Under the pieces are notes generated by a model that worked only from the letters and a program-made list of their open reading frames with translations, was not told where the DNA came from and did no database searches. Positions 55,811 to 64,000 of a stretch of DNA of 64,000 bases are shown here, in pieces. The stretch comes from Aradus depressus. Its lineage: Eukaryota; Arthropoda; Insecta; Hemiptera; Aradidae. Within the stretch, counting starts at the first letter, position 1. Every line of letters begins with the position of its first letter. The stretch lies in the NCBI GenBank assembly GCA_963662175.1, contig OY759224.1, positions 35,473,489 through 35,537,488 of the forward strand, given 5' to 3'. The position numbers were made by a program, and so were the translations under genes.

Positions 55811-56990
55811 TAAACAAAATTACTGTGTTGATAAACTAGAAATTGTAACAAGTTAAACATTTAACCAGACTTACTATGAATACATTACTAAACATTAAAA
55901 TTAAATATTGTTAATCATAAACATGAACATACACTAATACAAATTACAATTAAATATGATTACATTACTAAACATAAACTTTAATAATCATGGAAATAGA
56001 CAAATAGGAGGAACATAATGAAGAGTAAAAATTAAACTGAAATTACATAATAGTAAAAAGGAGATGAGCTTCAAGGCCAGATTTAAAATTTAAAAACAAT
56101 TTTCTCAAATATTACGGTTGGTAGATTCTTCTATTCGTATCAAAAAGAAAATGGGTAAACTCATATTATCTGTTGCAAATTGTTAATAATGTAGTGAGAA
56201 GTTCGTGGAAAAGTTCTGTACTTCGTGAAAAGTAATTAATAAGTAGTTGGATGAAATTAATTTCCAATTAGAAAGTTGTTAATACTTTTTATTATAAGTT
56301 GGGCGAGGTCAGTGATCGATGGATTTGACGGTAAATAACGAAAGAAAAAAAAAACTAATAGCATGAAGAACAGTTATAACTGGAAGAATTTTAAAGTTTT
56401 AAAACATTTAGTGTAACGAGATCTGATTTAGAGGTTTATAGGTCTGGGTATTAAAGGGGTGCAGGTCTGGTATAGGCCCAGTGAGGGTGGGTATAGGCCG
56501 ACTGTAGGCTGGTGGAGGCCTACTTTAATTAAAATCGGGGAGGTTGAAATTGCCTAGCGGTGCGGTGGATCCAGTAATTGGCATGGTGGGGAGGGGTGGG
56601 GTAGGTAATGTCTGGCCAATAGCCACTGTTTCAGATTGCAGTTCCCCCCCTCACTAGGCTCTCTGTTGAGTCAGGTCAAGTGTTCACCTCTAACCTACCT
56701 CAACAAACCCCACTCTCTCTCTCCCCCCCCACTCTCTCTCTCTCTCTCTCTCTCTACCTACCCCCCTTTCAAAAATATTTTATAATTAAATTTTGACTGG
56801 CGTTTTAATTAAATAATGCACTTCCGTGATTCAATTATTATTTCTTAAATTGTATTCTCTACTGAAACCTGGGTCTAGTAAATATATCACGAGAGCCATC
56901 TACCAATAAAGAAATAGCTGAGGAACCCAGCGTTGCTCGGTGATACCATTATCCTAAACAAGACTATTTTCAAATGGCTCACCTACCAAA
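55811..56990. other. No gene; CT microsatellite
   Basis: AT-rich, then GC-richer from 56440 with TCTCTCTCTC runs at about 56711-56754. At about 56930 GAACCCAGCGTTGCTCGGTG resembles the first bases of the head module at 7693. Confidence 0.45.
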
Positions 56991-57490
56991 TGGTACATAA
57001 TCACGCCTTAATCACTGCCAGAACAAAGGCAGCTCCTATAGGATTTTAGAAGAATTAATAGGAGCAGCGGAGAAGTTTGGGCTTCGGATGAACGAAGAGA
57101 AGATCTAGTACATGAAGACCTCGGATAATGTTCGGCTTGAGGAGCTCTGTTTTATAGCTGGAATCCTTCAAATATCTATGTTATACAAATGAATAAATCA
57201 AAGCAGGAATACCTACAATTAGCACGAGTTTCTTCGCTGTACAGAAAGCCCTGAGTTATTGAACTCTGCCAAGGATGTTCAAGCTTCTCCAGAGGACAAT
57301 CATCAGACAAGTCACCAGCCATATGTCAGTGAGACGTGGATCCTGAGAAAGGCAATGAACGCGCCCTCAATGACTGGGAACGTGGATTATGGGTCCTGTG
57401 AGGCGGATAATGCAGAACGAAGATTCCCCAGCTTGTGTCCCAAGCGGGGAAGGCTGAGAAGGATAAGAAGGTCCCGAGCAAAGAGTGTCG
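56991..57490 (+). pseudogene. Decayed LINE reverse transcriptase, C-terminal part
   Basis: With several frameshifts and stops the plus strand gives ITARTKAAPIG, EELIGAAEKFGLRMNEEKI, then YMKTSDN, and farther on LLQRTIIRQV and SETWILRKA. This series is familiar from RTE-like and related non-LTR reverse transcriptases (a block of AA-x3-GL-x-N-x2-KT-x-YM, then a GSETW-x-L segment after the palm). The sequence is damaged throughout. The 128-codon frame at 57259-57645 runs partly across it and is not a gene of its own. Confidence 0.6.
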
Positions 57491-57849
57491 AGGAAAGTGC
57501 TCTACTAGAGCCAGAAGGGAGAAAAAATAAGGACAACCTTGAAAAAGAAGAGAATGAGAAGTTGGCGAGCCAATGGTCGGTCAGAGAGATGGCGCGGCCC
57601 AGGCTTTACAAGAAAGTTTTCTTATTAATGACAGTTTTCTACTAATTCAGGTAAACGGTCTATAAAATAGGACAAGTTGGTGTGTTTGTAAGCATCCGAT
57701 ATGCATCAAAGTTAAATAGATAGAATGTCAATAGCTGGTGGGAATAATGTGGAAAATTTCAGCTCTTTTGGGTGCGGAATTGTAGGTTATATTAAATGAA
57801 GTTGTAAAAAAAAGATAAAAAGTCGGTGAATCATGTCTTGCCGTCGTCG

Positions 57850-58070
57850 GGTTAAAACTCAATAGCCGTTGTCCTTATGGAGTTTAGACACACACAAAAT
57901 TTCTTGTCGATATATTCATTATATCGGCAATTATTAGAGTTTTTATGTTAAGCCTCCCCTCAATCCCCCCTTCTTTTTTTTGTGTCGTTGTTAGAGGGTT
58001 AGGGCTTCACCTATAAAGTTTAATAACGATACATTAATTTTATTGGAGTTTTCGTGTTCACACACACAGA
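57850..58070. repeat. Dispersed TATCGATACATT repeat, copy 3
   Basis: Two subunits with AAATTTCTTGTCGATATATT, TATCGGCAATTATTAGAG and TTTAATAACGATACATTAAT, as at 34080 and 54531. Confidence 0.55.
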
Positions 58071-58740
58071 CACAGAGGCAAAGACAAACAGAATATTTTG
58101 TTTTGATATTTGTAAATGAAAAGAAATTTTATTATTCTGGGACCGAGGTCCCCTAAGAATAAATACATATAGAGTAAAGAACAGGAACAATGAAATAAAG
58201 TATCAGCATAAAGAAATGAAAAGATAGGTAAATAAAAATTAGTGCTACATTGGAGAAAAAATATACAATTAAAAAAATATATAAACAAAAGATTAACAGA
58301 AAAAACATAAAATTAACAACTTCATTGATGAAAAATAAATAAATAAAAGTATCTATATAAATAAAAGAATATAAATAAAAGAGAAAAAAAGAAAATCTAT
58401 ATACCTAACTTAGAAAAAAAATAAAATTGATAATATAAATCGACCAAGCATAATACTATGATGGTTGATTATAAAAGAGAAGAAAGGATGCCCAGCCAAG
58501 GTTTGAAATAAAATTAATTTTAGAAAGTAGAGGCTAGAGAGAAAAGTGTGAGGAGAAAGAAGAAAGAGAAAGATAGTCAAAATAAAATAAAAGATAAAAA
58601 ATAAATAAATGGATGATAAAAATATATAAATGTGTAAAATGAACAAAAAATATAAGAAAAATATAGAATGACAAAGACAAAAAAGAGAGAAAAAAAATAT
58701 TTGGAATCTGGAGGTTGAAAAAGATCAAATTGTTGACCGA
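58071..58740 (-). repeat. T-rich element, reverse copy of that at 22.1-22.6 kb
   Basis: On the minus strand this is a T-rich tract ending TTCTTAGGGGACCTCGGTCC, CAGAATAATAAAATTTC. It shares this end with 22505-22560. The T-rich open frames inside are meaningless. Confidence 0.6.
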
Positions 58741-59508
58741 TTACCTAACTTTCTCTATACTTCGAATGGCTGAGGAAGAAAACATCGCTTCGTTGGGAGA
58801 ATAAATATAACAATATTGTTTTATGAAATTTGTTCAGTTTCAGAACTATTTCAAGTGATACTTGTACAATATTTCTGCAATTTAACATTTTAGTACCTCT
58901 TAAAGTTTCAAAGCTTTTATAAGAAATGAAAATACATAAAAGAATATGAAAACATTACGAGCTGGTTCACATTGGATAACTTGAGGAGACAGATTTCATT
59001 CGATTTATAGGATATTTATCTGGAAAGAAAGTAGACTTGAATAAATATAATTATATCAAAATGCAGGTTTCAGGTCAGCTTACAGAGAGTTCCTATACTC
59101 CACTCAAATAGTTCCATAGTTTCTATAAATATTAAAAAAAGTTCCACAAAATGAATGCCTACAGCCGACATTTGGTATGTCAACTTGCAGAATACAAAGT
59201 GTCACAGAACGACAAAACATTTGCTATTCCGTAATCATTACAAATTGTTAAATAGTTCATATTATACATATTAAAAAAAGTTCTGCACACTTAGTGTCAA
59301 AAATTGACATTTGAAATTGTGTAAGCCAACTTCAAGCAGCATACAAAGTATAACAAGGCGAAATATATGTGATATATGTTGCTATTCTGTAATCCTTATA
59401 AATAGTTCCTCAACAAATTGAAAAACGTTGTGTTTTGTGTATGTCTTGTGAAGAAAAAATGTTTCTTGTTTTAATTCAAAGGAATATGTATCCAAAATCT
59501 CTACTAGG
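58741..59508. other. No gene; diverged tandem pair
   Basis: Non-coding. Two diverged units of about 150 bp (59105-59245, 59250-59410) share ATATTAAAAAAAGTTC, GCATACAAAGT and TTGCTATTCTGTAATC-type pieces. Confidence 0.5.
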
Positions 59509-60136
59509 CAGGGGCGTAGCCAGGATTTTGAGCAGGGGGGGGGGCAAAGTTAGGCTACGAGGGTGGGGGGTATAGACACCCGGGGACACAGCCCGCAGTT
59601 TCCGTGGTTAGAGTTGCAGACTTTTTGTTATTAATTTGGGAGACTCGGACCTCTAGAAGCTCCCCCTGAGGTAACCACTGACTGTAATACTTAAGTTGAC
59701 TTTACATGAGCAGCAAAAATGCAAAGCGCAGCAGCAGGAAATGCACGCTGTGTTTTCTGTGCTTTTAGAATTAAATGACACATCCAATAGCGTGCATTTG
59801 CTGCTGCTGCTCTTTGCATTTTTACTGCGCATGTAAAATCAGCTTTAAGAGAATAAAGTATAACATAAATGACGATTTTGGGCGAGGAAATGAAATGATT
59901 GAATTCATGTTTATTTAAATAAATGTAATATGACTTGTTTTGTACATGTACATTTATGTAACAGCTGATTGCTGATTTAGGAATCAGACGCACAGGAAAT
60001 TTGAAGATCCTATTGGTAACTTGAAAGCAATCCATTTTCAATAAAAACTATATTTTTAGTTTATTTAATTTTTATCTTGGTTTTTTGCTCTGGTCAGGGG
60101 GGGGCACGTGCCCCCCCCCCCCCTGGCTACCCCCCG
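59509..60136. mobile_element. hAT-type MITE with a nested hairpin
   Basis: Starts CAGGGGCGTAGCCAGGATTT and ends CCCCTGGCTACCCCCCG, an imperfect terminal inverted repeat of about 15 bp, next to G- and C-runs. It is flanked by CTACTAGG (59501-59508) and TTACTAGG (60137-60144), an 8-bp target duplication with one change. There is no transposase. A second structure, the hairpin at 59692-59847, lies inside. Confidence 0.8.
59692..59847. mobile_element. Nested hairpin element
   Basis: TAAGTTGACTTTACATGAGC, AGCAAAAATGCAAAGCGCAG and GGAAATGCACGCT are matched inverted by AGCGTGCATTTGCTGCTGCT, CTTTGCATTTTTACTGCGCA and TGTAAAATCAGCTTTA. The arms are about 57 bp around a loop of about 40 bp. It could be a foldback MITE that inserted in the hAT MITE. 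The 116-codon minus-strand frame across it is a shadow. Confidence 0.75.
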
Positions 60137-60144
60137 TTACTAGG

Positions 60145-60420
60145 ATATACGAGTATGACCTAGTGGCAAACGTCAGTATTATATTGGCAATCCGAGATAT
60201 GAATCTGGTATTTTCCATCTAATTGTCCTGCGAGCAATGAACTTAATTATAGTAATCCTTGGGACTTTCCTAACTGCGAATGTTATAACGTGAATCAGGT
60301 AGTAGCCTGCACATTGCACCAAAGGCCATGAAGACGAGCTCTCTGCATATGATCACAACTACAAAAAAATAAATAATAATGACAAAGTAATTAAATGAAA
60401 AATTAAAAAAATAAAAATGA
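60145..60420. other. No gene seen
   Basis: Short AT-rich interval before the 61-bp array. Confidence 0.5.
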
Positions 60421-60423
60421 TAG

Positions 60424-62748
60424 AAGAAGATTGTCGGCACTGACACTCCCGAAAGTTTTATTCGTGTCACTCATTACCTTCGGAGAGAAGATTGTCGGCA
60501 CTGACACTCCCGAAAGTTTTATTCGTGTCACTCATTACCTTCGGAGAGAAGATTGTCGGCACTGACACTCCCGAAAGTTTTATTCGTGTCACTCATTACC
60601 TTCGGAGAGAAGATTGTCGGCACTGACACTCCCGAAAGTTTTATTCGTGTCACTCATTACCTTCGGAGAGAAGATTGTCGGCACTGACACTCCCGAAAGT
60701 TTTATTCGTGTCACTCATTACCTTCGGAGAGAAGATTGTCGGCACTGACACTCCCGAAAGTTTTATTCGTGTCACTCATTACCTTCGGAGAGAAGATTGT
60801 CGGCATTGACACTCCCGAAAGTTTTATTCGTGTCACTCATTACCTTCGGAGAGAAGATTGTCGGCATTGACACTCTCGAAAGTTTTATTCGTGTCACTCA
60901 TTACCTTCGGAGAGAAGATTGTCGGCACTGACACTCCCGAAAGTTTTATTCGTGTCACTCATTACCTTCGGAGAGAAGATTGTCGGCATTGACACTCCCG
61001 AAAGTTTTATTCGTGTCACTCATTACCTTCGGAGAGAAGATTGTCGGCACTGACACTCCCGAAAGTTTTATTCGTGTCACTCATTACCTTCGGAGAGAAG
61101 ATTGTCGGCACTGACACTCCCGAAAGTTTTATTCGTGTCACTCATTACCTTCGGAGAGAAGATTGTCGGCATTGACACTCCCGAAAGTTTTATTCGTGTC
61201 ACTCATTACCTTCGGAGAGAAGATTGTCGGCACTGACACTCCCGAAAGTTTTATTCGTGTCACTCATTACCTTCGGAGAGAAGATTGTCGGCATTGACAC
61301 TCCCGAAAGTTTTATTCGTGTCACTCATTACCTTCGGAGAGAAGATTGTCGGCACTGACACTCCCGAAAGTTTTATTCGTGTCACTCATTACCTTCGGAG
61401 AGAAGATTGTCGGCACTGACACTCCCGAAAGTTTTATTCGTGTCACTCATTACCTTCGGAGAGAAGATTGTCGGCACTGACACTCCCGAAAGTTTTATTC
61501 GTGTCACTCATTACCTTCGGAGAGAAGATTGTCGGCATTGACACTCCCGAAAGTTTTATTCGTGTCACTCATTACCTTCGGAGAGAAGATTGTCGGCACT
61601 GACACTCCCGAAAGTTTTATTCGTGTCACTCATTACCTTCGGAGAGAAGATTGTCGGCATTGACACTCCCGAAAGTTTTATTCGTGTCACTCATTACCTT
61701 CGGAGAGAAGATTGTCGGCACTGACACTCACGAAAGTTTTATTCGTGTCACTCATTACCTTCGGAGAGAAGATTGTCGGCACTGACACTCCCGAAAGTTT
61801 TATTCGTGTCACTCATTACCTTCGGAGAGAAGATTGTCGGCACTGATACTCCCGAAAGTTTTATTCGTGTCACTCATTACCTTCGGAGAGAAGATTGTCG
61901 GCACTGACACTCCCGAAAGTTTTATTCGTGTCACTCATTACCTTCGGAGAGAAGATTGTCGGCACTGACACTCCCGAAAGTTTTATTCGTGTCACTCATT
62001 ACCTTCGGAGAGAAGATTGTCGGCATTGACACTCCCGAAAGTTTTATTCGTGTCACTCATTACCTTCGGAGAGAAGATTGTCGGCACTGACACTCCCGAA
62101 AGTTTTATTCGTGTCACTCATTACCTTCGGAGAGAAGATTGTCGGCATTGACACTCCCGAAAGTTTTATTCGTGTCACTCATTACCTTCGGAGAGAAGAT
62201 TGTCGGCACTGACACTCCCGAAAGTTTTATTCGTGTCACTCATTACCTTCGGAGAGAAGATTGTCGGCACTGACACTCCCGAAAGTTTTATTCGTGTCAC
62301 TCATTACCTTCGGAGAGAAGATTGTCGGCACTGACACTCCCGAAAGTTTTATTCGTGTCACTCATTACCTTCGGAGAGAAGATTGTCGGCATTGACACTC
62401 CCGAAAGTTTTATTCGTGTCACTCATTACCTTCGGAGAGAAGATTGTCGGCACTGACACTCCCGAAAGTTTTATTCGTGTCACTCATTACCTTCGGAGAG
62501 AAGATTGTCGGCACTGACACTCCCGAAAGTTTTATTCGTGTCACTCATTACCTTCGGAGAGAAGATTGTCGGCACTGACACTCCCGAAAGTTTTATTCGT
62601 GTCACTCATTACCTTCGGAGAGAAGATTGTCGGCACTGACACTCCCGAAAGTTTTATTCGTGTCACTCATTACCTTCGGAGAGAAGATTGTCGGCATTGA
62701 CACTCCCGAAAGTTTTATTCGTGTCACTCATTACCTTCGGAGAGAAGA
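60424..62748. repeat. 61-bp tandem array, 38 copies
   Basis: Unit: GAGAGAAGATTGTCGGCACT, GACACTCCCGAAAGTTTTAT, TCGTGTCACTCATTACCTTC, G. I counted 38 copies with no change of length. The only common variant is CACTGAC versus CATTGAC. Rare private changes are CTCTCG in copy 8, CTCACG in copy 22 and GATACT in copy 24. Such uniformity points to very recent amplification or strong homogenisation. A short inverted pair (GTGTCA and TGACAC) spans the unit border. Confidence 0.97.
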
Positions 62749-62776
62749 TGACGTGGCCACCTCCTCTTCAGGTTTG

Positions 62777-62785
62777 TATAAAAGG
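62777..62785 (+). promoter_or_regulatory. TATA-box-like TATAAAAGG after the 61-bp array
   Basis: A canonical TATAAAAGG lies 29 bases after the last repeat unit, followed by unique sequence and an ATG near 62871. No open frame of note follows, because a MITE starts at 62887. A promoter is only a suggestion. Confidence 0.3.
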
Positions 62786-62886
62786 TAACTCCCGATAGTA
62801 TGAATATATCGATATACTGTTTGTCGGTCGATTCACAAATCCATTAGTTCTCATCTTCATCACTTCAAAAATGTTAGAATCCTATA

Positions 62887-63349
62887 AGGGGCCATTCATA
62901 AATTACATAAGGCTTTTTTAAAGCTAATTTGACCCTCCCCCCCCCCCCCCTCCCCCATTGATAAGAAATTTTCGTAAGAAATGATTGTATTGATAAAATA
63001 AAAGACAGTTTGAGCAGCTTGTACCCAAACTTTAAATAATAGTGGATGTAAATATCCAGACATGTCAGGTATAATAAATAAATGATACTAAAATGACAAT
63101 TATTTTTCAAAATTCAAGCAATAGGGAAATCCCTAGTCTGTAGGATTCAATAACTGAATTTGAGAACTAAGTACAGATGGCGCTATCCAATAGCGCCATT
63201 TCTTAGCGCGAAAGTAGTAGATTTTAAATTTAAAAACTTACATAAGATCAAATTCTTTACCCCCCTCCCCTATAGTAAGAATTAGTAATATTGAGCTTAT
63301 AAACCCCCCCCCCCCCCTAAATGCCTAACGTAATTTATGAATGACCCCT
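62887..63349. mobile_element. MITE with about 27-bp terminal inverted repeats
   Basis: The left end AGGGGCCATTCATAAATTAC followed by ATAAGGC, and the right end GCCTAACGTAATTTATGAAT followed by GACCCCT, are inverted copies with few mismatches. Inside there are C-runs near both ends and no coding sequence. The target duplication is unclear (perhaps TA). The superfamily is not decided. Confidence 0.75.
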
Positions 63350-64000
63350 AAGAAAAAACTTAATATCTAGTTATCTTAATGTATAAATTCTTTTGACGTA
63401 TTCTATTACCATGTATTGGTTTAACGGAATTAAATTTACTATTATTATTAATAAGTCACCCGATCAGGTCAAAGGAAGTGTTTAGAGCTAAAACATACTT
63501 TTCTTAATAAATATTCGAGATAGGGAAGACTGCCAATGATTCTCCAACGACTATATATATACTTTTTTTTAGTTTTTACACGTACAAATTTCCTCTTTAT
63601 ATTTATTTTTGAGATAAATTGGGTTTATCTATAATTGAGATAACTCTAGAAAAGCATATATGTGTGTAGTTGCTGATGTCTCCAGTAGACTGCACTGCAA
63701 CTATCCACAACTACACTCCTATCCAAGACATCTCAGCTACTTTCCCCAACTTCACTATTCTATTAAACTGAAAGCAACTCCTCCTTCGCCTTGGCTTTAA
63801 GACCTTAGCTGTCCCAGTACCATTTCTGTTATGTGGTTAGTTGGCAATAGAGTCCACATTTTCGATTATTTTTCTCTTGTGTGCTCAGTAAAACTTTATG
63901 TATGCTTTAAAGTCTAGCTGTGTGGCTTTTGTTTGCCAAAAATAATATTGAAATAATAAATTATAGAGAAAGAATGGAGAAGGGGAACCGGACCGGTCTT
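63350..64000. other. No gene seen
   Basis: AT-rich; nothing recognised to the window end. Confidence 0.5.

Noticed and set aside
57259..57645. 128-codon plus-strand ORF
   Set aside because: Starts without ATG and crosses a frameshifted LINE reverse transcriptase; only SETWILRKA is in the true frame.
58058..58728. Hydrophobic ORFs rich in F, I, L and Y
   Set aside because: Translations of a T-rich tract; no membrane-protein features beyond composition.
60424..62748. CRISPR array
   Set aside because: Units are contiguous with no unique spacers, and the genome is eukaryotic.

Overview
The window is animal nuclear DNA, almost certainly from an arthropod and most likely an insect. The evidence is an activin/inhibin-beta-type TGF-beta ligand with spliced exons, an R1-clade LINE tail, a tRNA-headed SINE family, hAT elements and a Ty3/gypsy-type LTR element, all in an AT-rich, repeat-dense background. 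A hemipteran is my guess for the order, but nothing here proves it. There are no prokaryotic features.

1-15.4 kb is one large tandem structure. Blocks are built from a short 'head', an array of a 66-bp minisatellite (itself two related 33-bp halves), an array of a roughly 143-bp repeat and a fixed 'tail' ending in an AAACA-rich run. They alternate with arrays of a 440-bp unit that is visibly derived from the SINE found elsewhere in the window. A 5'-truncated R1-clade LINE with a 13-bp target duplication sits in one block, at the seam between the 66-bp and 143-bp arrays.

15.4-28 kb is transposon wreckage: a hAT derivative with 8-bp target duplications whose empty site survives in a paralogous repeat copy about 1.4 kb away; a Tc1-like helix-turn-helix remnant; a decayed, internally deleted LINE (ORF1, endonuclease, reverse transcriptase) with other elements inside it; and three small minisatellites. 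28.26-31.53 kb is a young LTR retrotransposon on the minus strand. Its two 497-bp LTRs look identical, and its one ORF joins a Gag-like N-terminus to an integrase C-terminal tail.

37.3-44 kb holds the only convincing host gene. On the minus strand, the exon at 37322-37909 carries the furin site and the nine-cysteine activin-like mature domain, and the exon at 43787-43983 carries part of the prodomain. A decayed copy of the latter lies just upstream of it. The 5.9-kb intron between them contains a LINE reverse-transcriptase remnant, another LINE tail, a SINE and stray monomers of the satellites from the left end. More 5' exons must lie at higher coordinates or outside the window; I could not find them.

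44-64 kb is intronic or intergenic: another LINE C-terminus (46.1-46.8 kb), a G-rich 42-bp minisatellite with a higher-order pattern (48.6-49.9 kb), a dead Ty3/gypsy integrase (about 51.75-52.36 kb), a full-length SINE (52.4 kb), a 244-bp hairpin (53.3 kb), a decayed LINE reverse transcriptase (57 kb), a hAT-type MITE with a nested hairpin (59.5-60.1 kb), a very homogeneous 38-copy array of a 61-bp unit (60.4-62.75 kb) ending just before a TATA-like box, and a MITE (62.9-63.3 kb). Most long open frames here are side effects of tandem repeats whose unit length is a multiple of three.
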